DNA of 64,000 nt from Variovorax sp. MHTC-1 (GTDB taxonomy: Bacteria; Pseudomonadota; Gammaproteobacteria; Burkholderiales; Burkholderiaceae_C). Below the pieces are notes generated by a model. The model had not been told where the DNA came from. It did no database searches and was given only the letters and a program-made list of their open reading frames with translations. The stretch covers positions 1 through 64,000 of the forward strand of contig NZ_RWKI01000011.1 in NCBI RefSeq assembly GCF_003984645.1, given 5' to 3'. The position numbers were made by a program, and so were the translations under genes. Of the stretch, positions 28,602-38,109 are shown piece after piece (the first letter of the stretch is position 1; each line of letters opens with the position of its first letter).

Positions 28602-28838
28602 CTACTTCAAAAGTTTGTGTTCGACCAGCTTTTTTCGAAGCGTGTTGCGGTTCAGGCCCAGCCATTGCGCGGCCTTGGACTGGTTGCCCTCGGCGCGCGT
28701 CATCACGACGTCGAGCAGGGGCTTCTCGACCACGCGCACCAGCATCTCGTACATGCCGTCGGGTTCGGTGCCGCGCAGGTCACGGAAATAACTGTCCAGA
28801 CTGTTGCGTACGCAGTCTTCGATATGTTTCTTGCTCAT
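28602..28838 (-). CDS. fis: Fis family nucleoid-associated DNA-binding protein
   Basis: 78 aa from ATG at 28838 (MSKKHIEDCV), which is preceded by a purine-rich AAGAGAAGAGG; an upstream in-frame ATG overlaps dusB and is unlikely. C-terminal helix-turn-helix with NQSKAAQWLGLNRNTLRKKL is the hallmark of Fis. Fis bends DNA at rRNA promoters and recombination sites. Linkage to dusB upstream is conserved from E. coli. It is shorter than the 98-aa E. coli Fis. Confidence 0.93.
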   Translation of the reverse strand: MSKKHIEDCVRNSLDSYFRDLRGTEPDGMYEMLVRVVEKPLLDVVMTRAEGNQSKAAQWLGLNRNTLRKKLVEHKLLK

Positions 28839-28867
28839 GGCCCTCTTCTCTTCTTCTGTTCTTCCAT

Positions 28868-29923
28868 TCATGCAGGCACTTCGGCTGCCTGCTCATCCCT
28901 TTGCGCTTGCGCGTCGTCGGCGACCGGAATGCGGTCCATCCGTGCGGCCAGCGTGTCGAAAAAATCGGCCACTGCGGCGAGTTGCGCGTCGCAGTCCTCG
29001 ATGGTGTTCATCCGGCCTCTGAACTCCTCGCCGCCGGGCAGCGGGCGGACGTACCAGCCGATATGTTTGCGCGCGGTGCGGACACCGCTGTAGTCGCCAT
29101 AGAGCGCGTAGTGCTCCTGCAGATGGTCGAGCAAGAGGCGGCGCACCTCGGCCACGAGCGGCGGCGCGAGCTGCGCACCGGTCGCGAGGAAATGCGCGAT
29201 CTCGCGAAAGATCCACGGTCGTCCCTGCGCGGCACGGCCCACCATCACGGCATCTGCGCCAGTGAGCGCAAACACTTCGCGCGCCTTCTCGGGCGAGTCG
29301 ATGTCGCCGTTGGCGACCACCGGCACGCGCACGGCCGCCTTGACTGCCGCGATGGTGTCGTACTCGGCCAGGCCCTTGTAGCCCTGCTCGCGCGTGCGGC
29401 CGTGCACCGTGAGCATCTGCACGCCGGCCGCTTCGAAGCGGCGCGCCAGCGTCACCGCGTTGCGCTGGTCTTCGCTCCAGCCGGTGCGCATCTTCAGCGT
29501 GACCGGAACGCAGTGCGGCATCGCAGCACGGACCACCGCCTCGACGATCTCGAGCGCCAGCGGCTCGTCGCGCATCAACGCCGAACCGGCCCACTTGTTG
29601 CACACCTTCTTGGCCGGGCAGCCCATGTTGATGTCGATGATCTGCGCGCCGCGCTCGATGTTGTATTGCGCCGCCTCGGCCATCATTGCCGCATCGGTGC
29701 CGGCGATCTGCACCGCAATGGGACCCGGCTCGCCATCGTGGTTCGCGCGGCGCGACGTCTTGAGCGAGCCCCACAGCTCCTTGCGCGATGTGACCATTTC
29801 GCTCACCGCGTAGCCGGCACCGAGCTCGCGGCACAGCATGCGGAAGGGCCGGTCGGTGACGCCCGCCATGGGCGCAACGAACAGCCGGTTTTCCAGCACG
29901 ATGTTGCCGATCTGCAGGGTCAT
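28868..29923 (-). CDS. dusB: tRNA-dihydrouridine synthase B
   Basis: 351 aa from ATG at 29923 (MTLQIGNIVLENRL); an in-frame extension to 30016 lacks family similarity. FMN-dependent reduction of uridines in the tRNA D loop. TIM-barrel marks are APMAGVTDRPFR, NMGCPAKKVCNKWAGSAL with the catalytic Cys, and VTLKMRTGW. First gene of the dusB-fis-purH unit. The 168 bp upstream, shared with the divergent YqaA-like gene, should hold both promoters. Confidence 0.95.
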   Translation of the reverse strand: MTLQIGNIVLENRLFVAPMAGVTDRPFRMLCRELGAGYAVSEMVTSRKELWGSLKTSRRANHDGEPGPIAVQIAGTDAAMMAEAAQYNIERGAQIIDINMGCPAKKVCNKWAGSALMRDEPLALEIVEAVVRAAMPHCVPVTLKMRTGWSEDQRNAVTLARRFEAAGVQMLTVHGRTREQGYKGLAEYDTIAAVKAAVRVPVVANGDIDSPEKAREVFALTGADAVMVGRAAQGRPWIFREIAHFLATGAQLAPPLVAEVRRLLLDHLQEHYALYGDYSGVRTARKHIGWYVRPLPGGEEFRGRMNTIEDCDAQLAAVADFFDTLAARMDRIPVADDAQAQRDEQAAEVPA

Positions 29924-30091
29924 GGAGGGAATGTTGGCGCGCGCCGGGCTGCTGAAAAATGAGGCACGATTGTAGCGGCGCGAAGCGAGAGCGGCTGAAA
30001 CCATTTGCGATTTCATAGAGTTTCATCGCGCGCGCGGACAGCGTATACGCCGACGCCGCATAAGGCCGGGTCTTTCTATACTGCGGCGCAC

Positions 30092-30562
30092 ATGCAAGCC
30101 TGGCTCGATTCACTCTTTGCGCTTCTTGCGCTGCCGCAATTCGGGCTCAGCACCCTCTTCGTCGCCGCCTTCGTATCGGCGACATTGCTGCCGGTCGGCT
30201 CCGAGCCGGTGCTGTTCGGACTGCTCAAGCTCAATCCCGAAATGTTTTGGCCCGCGGTCGGCGTCGCGACGCTCGGCAACACCTTGGGCGGCATCGTGGA
30301 CTGGTGGATCGGCTACGGGGCACACAAGGTGGCCGACAAGTATTCGCACTCCAAGCACCACCTGCGCGTGCTCGGCTGGCTGGAGCGCCTCGGCCCCAAG
30401 GCTTGCCTGCTGGCCTGGCTGCCGATCGTCGGCGATCCGCTTTGCGCCGTCGCAGGATGGCTGCGGCTCTCGTTCTGGCCCTGCGTGATCTACATGGCGA
30501 TCGGCAAGTTCGCGCGCTACGTCACGATGACGGTCGCGCTTCTCTATATATGGCCGAACTGA
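30092..30562 (+). CDS. YqaA/DedA-like (VTT-domain) membrane protein
   Basis: 156 aa from ATG at 30092. Hydrophobic, with segments around residues 12-30, 40-65, 105-125 and 130-150, and the family pattern FVSATLLPVGSEPVLFGLL then GNTLGGIVDWWIGY. YqaA proteins belong to the wider DedA/VTT superfamily, for which lipid scramblase or flippase roles have been shown in some members; function here is not known. Convergent with the GST gene (13 bp gap). Confidence 0.82.
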   Translation: MQAWLDSLFALLALPQFGLSTLFVAAFVSATLLPVGSEPVLFGLLKLNPEMFWPAVGVATLGNTLGGIVDWWIGYGAHKVADKYSHSKHHLRVLGWLERLGPKACLLAWLPIVGDPLCAVAGWLRLSFWPCVIYMAIGKFARYVTMTVALLYIWPN

Positions 30563-30575
30563 GCCGGCAGCGCGA

Positions 30576-31250
30576 TCAGGTCAAAAGCCCGTAGGGCCCG
30601 CCGCGCTCAAGCGCGCGCATGTACGCCGGACGCGCGCGGATGCGCTCTAGATACGCCATGAGCTTGGGCCGCGACGCATCGAGCCCGCCGCGCGCCACCG
30701 CGGCCTCCACCGGAAAGCTCATCTGGATGTCGGCGCCCGAGAACGCATTGCCGGCAAACCATTTGCTTTTGCCGAGCTCGCCTTCCATGAAGTCCAGATG
30801 GCTCTTGATGTTGGGCGTGATGAAGGCGGCCTTGGCCTTGCCCGCGATCGCCTTTGCGATCGGCTTGGCGAAGAAGGGCATCTTCGCCTTCTCGATCTGG
30901 TCGAACACCAGTTTGAGCAGCAGCGGCGGCATCGCCGAGCCTTCGGCGTAGTGCAGCCAATAGCGGTAGCGCAGCGCCTCGGGCGTACCCGCCGCAGGCG
31001 CGAGGCGGCCATTGCCGTAGCGCTCGATCAGTGTCTCGGCGACCGCACCCGACTCCGCGAGCGTGAGGCCTTCGTCGGTCGTCACCACCGGCGACTTGCC
31101 CAGCGGATGCACCGCGCGCAAGGTGGGCGGCGCGAGCATGGTCTTCGGATCGCGCTGGTAGTGAACGATCTCGTAAGGCAGTTCGAGTTCTTCGAGCAGC
31201 CAGAGTACGCGTTGCGAGCGGGAGTTGTTGAGGTGGTGGACGGTGATCAT
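30576..31250 (-). CDS. Glutathione S-transferase family protein
   Basis: 224 aa from ATG at 31250. Thioredoxin-like N-terminal domain with NNSRSQRVLWLLEEL (glutathione-activating region; Ser rather than Tyr) and the cis-Pro/ESGA motif (GKSPVV, LAESGAVAETLIERY), then an all-alpha C-terminal domain. Substrate cannot be told. Lies 22 bp downstream of ychF on the same strand. Confidence 0.88.
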   Translation of the reverse strand: MITVHHLNNSRSQRVLWLLEELELPYEIVHYQRDPKTMLAPPTLRAVHPLGKSPVVTTDEGLTLAESGAVAETLIERYGNGRLAPAAGTPEALRYRYWLHYAEGSAMPPLLLKLVFDQIEKAKMPFFAKPIAKAIAGKAKAAFITPNIKSHLDFMEGELGKSKWFAGNAFSGADIQMSFPVEAAVARGGLDASRPKLMAYLERIRARPAYMRALERGGPYGLLT

Positions 31251-31272
31251 GGAGGGCTGCAATGCGCAGGGC

Positions 31273-32364
31273 TCAGGAGCTGAACAGGAAGTTCATCACG
31301 TCCCCGTCCTTGACCACGTACTCCTTGCCTTCCGCCCGCATCTTGCCGGCATCCTTCGCGCCCTGCTCGCCCTTGAAGGCGATGAAGTCGTTGAACGCGA
31401 TGGTCTGGGCGCGGATGTAGCCCTTCTCGAAATCGGTGTGGATCACGCCGGCGGCCTGCGGGCCGGTGTCGCCGACGTGAATGGTCCAGGCGCGCACTTC
31501 CTTCACGCCGGCGGTGAAGTAGGTCTGCAGGCCCAGCAGCGTGTAGGCCGCGCGGATCAGGCGGTTAAGGCCCGGCTCTTCCTGGCCGATCTCGGCCAGG
31601 AACATCTTCTTGTCTTCTTCGTCCATGTCCGCCAGCTCGGCTTCGATCTTGGCGCAGATGGCGACGACGGGCGCGTTTTGCGCGGCGGCGTATTCGCGCA
31701 GCCGGTCGAGGAAGGGGTTGTTCTCGAAGCCGTCCTCCGCCACGTTGCCGACAAACATCGCGGGCTTGGCGGTAATCAGCGAGAACTGCTTGATCAAGGG
31801 CTTGTCCTCCTTGCTGAACTCCAGCGCGCGCACGGGCTTGTTCTCGTTCAGCGCGGACTGGCATTTCTCCAGCAGCGCGACCAGCTTGATCGCCTCCTTG
31901 TCGCCGGAGCGTGCGGTCTTGGTGTGGCGATGCAGCGCCTTCTCGACCGTGGCCAGGTCGGCCAGGCACAGCTCGGTCTGGATCACCTCGATGTCGGAGA
32001 TGGGATCGACCTTGCCGGCCACGTGGATCACGTTGTCGTCCTCGAAGCAGCGCACCACGTTGACGATGGCGTCCGTTTCGCGGATGTGCGCGAGGAACTG
32101 GTTGCCCAGGCCTTCGCCCTTGCTGGCGCCGGCCACCAGGCCCGCGATGTCGACGAACTCGACGATCGCCGGCACGACGCGCTCGGGCTTCACGATCTCG
32201 GCCAGTTGGGCCAGCCGCGGATCGGGCACCTCGACCACGCCGACGTTCGGCTCGATGGTGCAGAAGGGATAGTTTTCGGCCGCGATGCCTGCCTTGGTCA
32301 GCGCGTTGAAAAGGGTGGACTTGCCGACGTTGGGCAGGCCGACAATGCCGCACTGGAGACTCAT
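31273..32364 (-). CDS. ychF: Redox-regulated ATPase YchF (Obg-related)
   Basis: 363 aa, exact family length. P-loop [15 protein letters not shown] near the N-terminus, altered G4 motif (NxxE type) giving ATP preference, coiled-coil insertion and C-terminal TGS domain ending MNFLFSS. YchF binds ribosomes and modulates oxidative-stress and translation-initiation responses. Its upstream gap to the MOSC gene holds repeat copy D. Confidence 0.95.
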   Translation of the reverse strand: MSLQCGIVGLPNVGKSTLFNALTKAGIAAENYPFCTIEPNVGVVEVPDPRLAQLAEIVKPERVVPAIVEFVDIAGLVAGASKGEGLGNQFLAHIRETDAIVNVVRCFEDDNVIHVAGKVDPISDIEVIQTELCLADLATVEKALHRHTKTARSGDKEAIKLVALLEKCQSALNENKPVRALEFSKEDKPLIKQFSLITAKPAMFVGNVAEDGFENNPFLDRLREYAAAQNAPVVAICAKIEAELADMDEEDKKMFLAEIGQEEPGLNRLIRAAYTLLGLQTYFTAGVKEVRAWTIHVGDTGPQAAGVIHTDFEKGYIRAQTIAFNDFIAFKGEQGAKDAGKMRAEGKEYVVKDGDVMNFLFSS

Positions 32365-32419
32365 GGCGGGGCTTTCAGAATGCTTTGGGGAACCGGGGAT
32401 TTTAGGCCCTGGCCCCGTG

Positions 32420-32496
32420 CCCGCCCGGCCGCCCGAAGGTCACTGGGCGCGCCAACTCGGGGGCAGCGATACATGACGTGATGAGCGTGGGGGCCC
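32420..32496 (-). repeat. Dispersed intergenic repeat, copy D
   Basis: Minus-strand reading gives CCCCCACGCTCATCACGT, CATGTATCGCTGC, a CCCCCGAG box and the CGGGCGGCCGGGCGGG end. It resembles copy A closely in its first 45 bp and fills most of the 140-bp space between the MOSC gene and ychF. Confidence 0.7.
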
Positions 32497-32504
32497 ATTT
32501 GCGG

Positions 32505-33386
32505 CTATTCGAAGCGCAGATTTGCGCCGACCGACTGGCCGCGCTTCAACATGTGCTCCACGCCCTGCAGCACGATCGCATTCATGCCGAAGGTGATGGC
32601 GCCGTCGACCCGCGCATCGGCGCGGTAGGTCCGCAGCGTGTCGCCCACTTCGGGGCTGCTTTCGGCCGTGGCCGGGTCGATGTCGGGGATCGGGCAGCGC
32701 GAGCAGGGCTTGACCGGCCGCAGTTGCGCCTCGCCCTCGCCGGTCGCGATGTGCAGCGTGTCGACCCGGTCTTCGTCGTGCGCTTCGATGCCGGCGAGCA
32801 CGATGTTGGGACGGAAGCGCTCGATGCCGACAGCGCCATGGCCGGCCGCGGCCAACCTCGCGTTGAGCTCGGCCAGCGAGCCCTCGCTGGCGACCAGCAG
32901 CGGATAGCCGTCGGCGAACTGGTTCGGCGCCTCGATGCCGCCGGTCCACTCGAGGTTCGACAGCCGCCGGTACTCCGGATCGAAGCGCACCAGGCGCAGC
33001 TTCTGCGGCCGGCCCGGTTGCGAGAGGAAGTCGCTGAACCATTGGGCCGCGATGTCGCCCATGTCGTAGGCCGGCACCTCGTCCTTCCACACCCGCGCCC
33101 GCACCGGCTGCTCGACGCGGTCGAAGGCGATGTGCAGCGCCAGCATGCCGGGCGCGCGCAGCACCATCTCGGAATGCTTCATCTGCGGCCGGATCAGCGC
33201 CATGCGCGGCAGGTCGCGCTGGGTGACGAACTCGCGTTCGGCATCCACCACCATCCAGGCGCGGTCGAATTCGAGGCCGGTTTCGGTCAGCAGCGCCTCA
33301 GGCAGCTCGACGCCGGCGCAGGACTTGATCGGGTAGACGAACAGGCGGGCGATGGTGGCGTGGAGGTCGAAGTCGGAGGCGTTCAC
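32505..33386 (-). CDS. MOSC domain-containing protein (YcbX-like)
   Basis: 293 aa from GTG at 33386, which has AAGGA 6 nt upstream. MOSC_N beta-barrel domain (RLFVYPIKSCAGVELPEA) followed by the MOSC domain with the conserved Cys in CSRCPIPDIDP. Such proteins bind the molybdenum cofactor; E. coli YcbX reduces N-hydroxylated bases. No ferredoxin domain is attached, unlike YcbX of E. coli. Divergent from the UbiH-type gene, with repeat copy E between them. Confidence 0.87.
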   Translation of the reverse strand: MNASDFDLHATIARLFVYPIKSCAGVELPEALLTETGLEFDRAWMVVDAEREFVTQRDLPRMALIRPQMKHSEMVLRAPGMLALHIAFDRVEQPVRARVWKDEVPAYDMGDIAAQWFSDFLSQPGRPQKLRLVRFDPEYRRLSNLEWTGGIEAPNQFADGYPLLVASEGSLAELNARLAAAGHGAVGIERFRPNIVLAGIEAHDEDRVDTLHIATGEGEAQLRPVKPCSRCPIPDIDPATAESSPEVGDTLRTYRADARVDGAITFGMNAIVLQGVEHMLKRGQSVGANLRFE

Positions 33387-33479
33387 GTGCGGTCCTTGGG
33401 CTGAAGCCGGTGATTGTCCCGCAGTGCGCGGAACCAGGCCGGCGCCGGGCCGCCAGCGCGGCGTAGACCGCGCTTCGCG

Positions 33480-33545
33480 CAGCCGGGCGGCCTGATGCAC
33501 CCCCTCGGGGAGCAGCGAGTACACGAAGTGATGGAGCGTGGGGCC
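33480..33545 (-). repeat. Dispersed intergenic repeat, copy E
   Basis: On the minus strand: GCCCCACGCTCCATCACT, TCGTGTACTCGCTGCTCC, CCGAGGGGGTGCATCAGGCC. Nearly the same as copy A through the core. Placed in the 178-bp divergent region between the MOSC and UbiH-type genes, so it may carry or interrupt their promoters. Confidence 0.75.
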
Positions 33546-33564
33546 ACACTCCTACAATGGCCCG

Positions 33565-34674
33565 ATGGCTCTTCCACCCGAGGTTTGCATTCGCGGCGCC
33601 GGCATCGTCGGCCGCACGCTCGCACTGGTTTTGGCGCGCGAACGCGTGCGCGTGGCGCTGGTGGCGCCGGCTGCGCCCCCCGCGGGGCAGGACGTGCGCG
33701 CCTATGCGCTGAATGCGGCTTCGAAGACTTTGCTCGAGTCGCTGCGCGGCTGGCCTGATGCAGCCCATGCCACGCCGGTGCGCGAGATGCTGGTCTATGG
33801 CGACGAAGGCGCCCGCGTGCAGTTCCATGCCGCGCGGCAGAAGGTCGAGGCACTGGCCTGGATCGTCGATGTCCCCGCGCTCGAGCAGCAGTTGAGCGAT
33901 GCGGTGCGCTTCCAGCCGCGCATCGAGATCGTCGCCGAGCCTGTGCCGGCGCCGCTGACGGTGGTCTGCGAAGGCCGCATCAGCGCCACGCGCGAAACAT
34001 TGGGCGTGCGCTACGAGGTCACGCGCTATCCGCAGCACGCCATCGCGGCGCGGCTGCAGGCCGAGGAGCCCCATGACTGCGTGGCGCGCCAATGGTTCAA
34101 CGACAAGGGCGAAGTGTTCGCGCTGCTGCCGCTGGGCGACAGGCAGCTCGCGCTCGTGTGGTCGGTCGACCAGCTGCGCGCTCCGGCCCTGCTCGCGCAG
34201 ACGGCGGACGAATTCAACACCGCGCTGCACGATGCCAGCCATGGCGCGCTCGGCGCCCTCAGGCTCATCAGCGAGCGCGCGGCCTGGCCGTTGCAGCGAG
34301 CGATCGCCGATCGCTGGACCGGCCAGTTCGCGGACGGCAGCTCCTGGGCGCTCGCAGGCGACGCGGCGCACACGGTGCATCCGCTCGCAGGCCAGGGCTT
34401 GAACCTGGGCTTGGGCGATGCCGCGGCGCTGGCCAACGTGATCAAGGATCGCGACTACTGGCGCAGCGCGGGCGACGCCCGGCTGCTGCGCCGCTACGAA
34501 CGGGCCCGCCGCACCGACGTGCTCTCCATGAGCCTGGCCACCGACGGCCTGCAGCAACTCTTCGCGCACAGCGCCGATCCGCTGCCGGCGCTTCGCAACT
34601 GGGGCATGCGCGGCTTCGACCGCACGCGGCTCGTCAAGAACTGGATCGCGAAGCAGGCCATGGGCCTGCAATGA
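33565..34674 (+). CDS. FAD-dependent UbiH/UbiF-type monooxygenase
   Basis: 369 aa from ATG at 33565. N-terminal FAD-binding GAGIVGRTLALVLARE, and the second FAD motif GDAAHTVHPLAGQGLNLGLGD typical of ubiquinone-ring hydroxylases. Likely one of the hydroxylases of ubiquinone biosynthesis at the inner membrane; which ring position (UbiH, UbiI, UbiF type) cannot be decided by eye. Followed by dsbC after 23 bp. Confidence 0.88.
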   Translation: MALPPEVCIRGAGIVGRTLALVLARERVRVALVAPAAPPAGQDVRAYALNAASKTLLESLRGWPDAAHATPVREMLVYGDEGARVQFHAARQKVEALAWIVDVPALEQQLSDAVRFQPRIEIVAEPVPAPLTVVCEGRISATRETLGVRYEVTRYPQHAIAARLQAEEPHDCVARQWFNDKGEVFALLPLGDRQLALVWSVDQLRAPALLAQTADEFNTALHDASHGALGALRLISERAAWPLQRAIADRWTGQFADGSSWALAGDAAHTVHPLAGQGLNLGLGDAAALANVIKDRDYWRSAGDARLLRRYERARRTDVLSMSLATDGLQQLFAHSADPLPALRNWGMRGFDRTRLVKNWIAKQAMGLQ

Positions 34675-34697
34675 ATTCCGCTGGAAGAAACAACATC

Positions 34698-35408
34698 ATG
34701 AAATTCGCCCCCGCCCTTCTTTCCGCGCTGACCCTCGGCTGCACCTTGAGCGCCGCCGCCGGCGAAGCCGAGATCCGCCAGAACCTGGCCGCGCGCATCC
34801 CGCAGTTCGCGAAGATCGACGAAATCACCAAGTCGCCGATGCCCGGCCTCTACGAGGTACGCATCAACGGCTTCGAGATCTACTACACCGACGAGCAGGG
34901 CAACTACCTGCTGCAGGGCAACCTGATCGACGTGAAGGCGCGCCGCAACCTCACCGAAGAACGGGTCGAGAAACTGAGCGAAGTCGCCTTCGACAAATTG
35001 CCGGTGAAGGATGCCTTCAAGATCGTGCGCGGCAACGGCAAGCGCAAGCTGGCGGTGTTCGAAGATCCGAACTGCGGCTACTGCAAGCAGTTCGAGCGCG
35101 AGCTGACCAAGATCGACAACGTGACCATCCATCTCTTCCTCTACCCGGTGCTGGGACCGGACTCGGTCGTGAAGTCGCGCAACATCTGGTGCGCCAAGGA
35201 CAAGGTCAAGGCCTGGACCGACTGGATGGTGCGCGGCGTCGCACCCGAGACCGCCGAGTGCGATACCAGCGCACTCACCCGCAATCGCGAGTTCGGCCAG
35301 AAGTACAACATCACCGGCACACCGACGCTGATCTTCAGCAACGGCACGCGTGCGCCGGGCGCGATTCCGGCCGAGCAGGTCGAAAAGCAACTCGCCGCAG
35401 CCAACTGA
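34698..35408 (+). CDS. dsbC: DsbC-type periplasmic thiol:disulfide isomerase
   Basis: 236 aa from ATG at 34698. Signal peptide ending SAAAG (about residues 1-21). N-terminal dimerisation domain, then a thioredoxin fold with the active site Cys126-Gly-Tyr-Cys129 and cis-Pro in TGTPTLIF. It reshuffles wrong disulfides in periplasmic proteins and is kept reduced by DsbD. The stop overlaps the ATG of the M61 peptidase (TGATG). Confidence 0.95.
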   Translation: MKFAPALLSALTLGCTLSAAAGEAEIRQNLAARIPQFAKIDEITKSPMPGLYEVRINGFEIYYTDEQGNYLLQGNLIDVKARRNLTEERVEKLSEVAFDKLPVKDAFKIVRGNGKRKLAVFEDPNCGYCKQFERELTKIDNVTIHLFLYPVLGPDSVVKSRNIWCAKDKVKAWTDWMVRGVAPETAECDTSALTRNREFGQKYNITGTPTLIFSNGTRAPGAIPAEQVEKQLAAAN

Positions 35409-37201
35409 TGGCCTCGCCGGCCATCCACTACCGCGTCGAATGCGCGGACCGCAACGCACACCTGTTCGCCGTCACGCTGACCATCGAGCGGCCCGCCGCG
35501 CAGCAGCGCGTCGCCTTGCCGATCTGGATTCCGGGCAGCTACCTGGTGCGCGAGTTCGCGAAGAACCTGCAGAAGCTGCAGGCTGTGCAAGGCCGGCGCA
35601 AGCTGGCCGCGCAGCAGCTCGACAAGCACAGCTGGCAGATCGACTGCGCGTCGGGCAAGCCGCTGGTGCTGCGCTACCAGGTCTGCGCCTACGACAACTC
35701 GGTACGCACCGCGTGGCTCGATCGCGACCGCGGCTTCTTCAACGGCACCAGCCTGTGCCTTCGCGTCGAGGGCCAGACCGACGAGCCGCACGCGATCGAA
35801 GTCCTTGCGCCGCCGCTCCTGGCGCCCGGCGAACGCTGGTCGTGCGCGACGGCACTGAAACCCGCCAGGGTCGACCGCCAGGGATTCGGCAGCTACCTCG
35901 CCGCCGACTATGACGAACTCGCCGACAGCCCGGTCGAGATGGGCATGTTCTGGAGCGCCGAGTTCGAGGCCTGCGGCGTGCCGCATCGCTTCGTCGTCGC
36001 CGGCGCCCCCGCCTCCTTCGACGGCGAACGGCTGATCGCCGACACGCGCGCCATCTGCGAGACGCAGATGCGCTTCTGGCACGGCGACAAGGTCGGCAAG
36101 CGCGGCGGACCCAAGCCGCCGCACGACCGCTACGTGTTCATGCTCAACGCGGTGGACGACGGCTACGGCGGGCTCGAGCACCAGCACTCGACCGCGCTGA
36201 TCTGCACCCGCCGCGACCTGCCCCAGCTCGCCGCGAAGAAGCAGCCCGAGGGCTACACCACGCTGCTCGGGCTGATCAGCCACGAGTACTTCCACACCTG
36301 GAACGTGAAGCGCCTGCGGCCCGCCGAGTTCGCGCACTACGACTACGGGCAGGAGAACTACACCCGCCTGCTGTGGCTGTTCGAGGGCTTCACCAGCTAC
36401 TACGATGATTTGCTGCTGCGCCGCGCCGGCCGCATCGACGACACCGGCTACCTGCGCCTGGTCAACAAGACCATCAACCAGGTGTTGCAGGCGCCGGGCC
36501 GGCTGGTGCAGTCGGTGGCCGACGCGAGCTTCGATGCTTGGGTCAAGTACTACCGGCAGGACGAGCAGACACCCAACACCACGATCAGCTACTACACCAA
36601 GGGTGCGCTGGTGGCGCTGTGCTTCGACCTCACGCTGCGCGCCGAAGGCAAGGGTTCGCTCGACGAAGTGATGCGGCTCCTGTGGAAGAAGAGCGGCGGC
36701 GGCCCGATCGACGAAGCCGCATTCGCCGCCGCGCTCGAGGCGGTCGGCGGGCGCTCCTTTGCGCAAGAGATCGCGAGCTGGGTCCACTCGACCGACGAAC
36801 TGCCCCTCGCCGATCTGCTGCGCAGCCACGGCGTCGCCGCGCTCGAAGACCCGGCGCAGCGCGCACAGGAACTCGGCCTGCGCGTGGCCGAAGCGAACGG
36901 CAGCGTGCAGGTCAAGATGGTGCTGCGCGGCGGGGCGGCCGAGCAGGCCGGCTTTTCGGCCAACGACGAATGGATCGGCATCGAGCTCGGCGCTGCCAAG
37001 GGCCACAAGGCGCAGGCCTGGCGGCTCGCCAAGCTCGACGACCTCGCGCTCTACCTCGGCCCGCTGAAGAAGATCACGGCACTCATCGCGCGCGACCGCC
37101 GGCTGCTGCGCCTGCCGCTCACGCTGCCCAGCGGCGTGACGACCTGGCGCCTCGCCGCACAAGATCCGGCCAAATTGACGCGCTGGCTCGATCCGCAATG
37201 A
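35408..37201 (+). CDS. M61 family glycyl-aminopeptidase-like metalloprotease with PDZ domain
   Basis: 597 aa from ATG at 35408. Central zinc site HEYFH at 292-296 with Glu326 in [13 protein letters not shown] as third ligand, as in M61 peptidases. N-terminal beta-sandwich ([13 protein letters not shown]) and a C-terminal PDZ-like region ([18 protein letters not shown]). No obvious signal peptide, so it is probably cytoplasmic. Coupled to dsbC by a 1-bp overlap. Confidence 0.92.
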   Translation: MASPAIHYRVECADRNAHLFAVTLTIERPAAQQRVALPIWIPGSYLVREFAKNLQKLQAVQGRRKLAAQQLDKHSWQIDCASGKPLVLRYQVCAYDNSVRTAWLDRDRGFFNGTSLCLRVEGQTDEPHAIEVLAPPLLAPGERWSCATALKPARVDRQGFGSYLAADYDELADSPVEMGMFWSAEFEACGVPHRFVVAGAPASFDGERLIADTRAICETQMRFWHGDKVGKRGGPKPPHDRYVFMLNAVDDGYGGLEHQHSTALICTRRDLPQLAAKKQPEGYTTLLGLISHEYFHTWNVKRLRPAEFAHYDYGQENYTRLLWLFEGFTSYYDDLLLRRAGRIDDTGYLRLVNKTINQVLQAPGRLVQSVADASFDAWVKYYRQDEQTPNTTISYYTKGALVALCFDLTLRAEGKGSLDEVMRLLWKKSGGGPIDEAAFAAALEAVGGRSFAQEIASWVHSTDELPLADLLRSHGVAALEDPAQRAQELGLRVAEANGSVQVKMVLRGGAAEQAGFSANDEWIGIELGAAKGHKAQAWRLAKLDDLALYLGPLKKITALIARDRRLLRLPLTLPSGVTTWRLAAQDPAKLTRWLDPQ

Positions 37202-37211
37202 TGTCTGCCAC

Positions 37212-37278
37212 CGGCTTGCCACTTCGTGTGCTTCGCCACCCCCGAGGGGGAGGCGCGGCCGCCTGGGGCGGACCGGCA
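37212..37278 (+). repeat. Dispersed intergenic repeat, copy F
   Basis: Short subtype: TTGCCACTTCGTGTGCTTCG, CCACCCCCGAGGGGG hairpin, GGCGCGGCCGCCTGGGGCGG. It lies between the M61 peptidase and the enoyl-CoA hydratase and closely matches copy H. Confidence 0.7.
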
Positions 37279-37322
37279 GCGTCCGCCCGCGTACTGTTCC
37301 AACCCGTTTCAAGGAGACACGC

Positions 37323-38102
37323 ATGAACTACGAGAACATCGAAGTCCGCACCGAAGCCGGCAAGGTCGGCATCGTGACGCTGAACCGGCCCAAGGCGCTG
37401 AATGCGCTCAACGATGCACTGATGACCGAGCTCGGAGATGCGCTCAAGGCCTTCGACGTCGATGAAGCGATCGGCTGCATCATCGTCACGGGCAGCGAGC
37501 GCGCGTTCGCCGCGGGCGCCGACATCGGCGCCATGGCCACTTACAGCTTCACCGACGTCTACAAGGGCGACTACATCACCCGCAACTGGGAAACCATCCG
37601 TAGCGTGCGCAAGCCGGTGATCGCGGCCGTGAGCGGCTTCGCGCTCGGCGGCGGCTGCGAGCTCGCGATGATGTGCGACTTCATCATCGCGGCCGACAAC
37701 GCCAAGTTCGGCCAACCCGAGATCAAGCTCGGCGTGATTCCAGGCGCGGGCGGCACGCAGCGCCTGCCGCGCGCGGTAGGCAAGGCCAAGGCGATGGACA
37801 TGGCCCTGACCGGCCGCATGATGGACGCCACCGAGGCCGAGCGCGCCGGGCTGGTGAGCCGCGTCGTGCCCTTCGACAAGCTGATGGACGAGGCGCTGGG
37901 TGCCGCGCTGGTGATAGCCGACTTCTCGCAGGTCGCCGTGATGGCGGCCAAGGAATCGGTCAATCGCGCCTTCGAGAGCGGCCTCGCGGACGGCGTGATG
38001 TTCGAGCGCCGCCTGTTCCACGCGCTCTTCGCCACGGCCGACCAGAAGGAAGGCATGGACGCCTTCGTCAACAAGCGCAAGGCCGCCTTCAAGCACCAGT
38101 GA
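37323..38102 (+). CDS. Enoyl-CoA hydratase
   Basis: 259 aa, crotonase fold, with AAGGAG well placed before the ATG. Hydrates trans-2-enoyl-CoA in beta-oxidation. Both catalytic glutamates are present: Glu113 in GGGCELAM and Glu133 in [19 protein letters not shown]; the oxyanion-hole loop AFAAGADI is also clear. It stands alone, which does not show a specific pathway. PaaF/FadB-type short-chain specificity is plausible. Confidence 0.93.
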   Translation: MNYENIEVRTEAGKVGIVTLNRPKALNALNDALMTELGDALKAFDVDEAIGCIIVTGSERAFAAGADIGAMATYSFTDVYKGDYITRNWETIRSVRKPVIAAVSGFALGGGCELAMMCDFIIAADNAKFGQPEIKLGVIPGAGGTQRLPRAVGKAKAMDMALTGRMMDATEAERAGLVSRVVPFDKLMDEALGAALVIADFSQVAVMAAKESVNRAFESGLADGVMFERRLFHALFATADQKEGMDAFVNKRKAAFKHQ

Positions 38103-38109
38103 CGCGGCC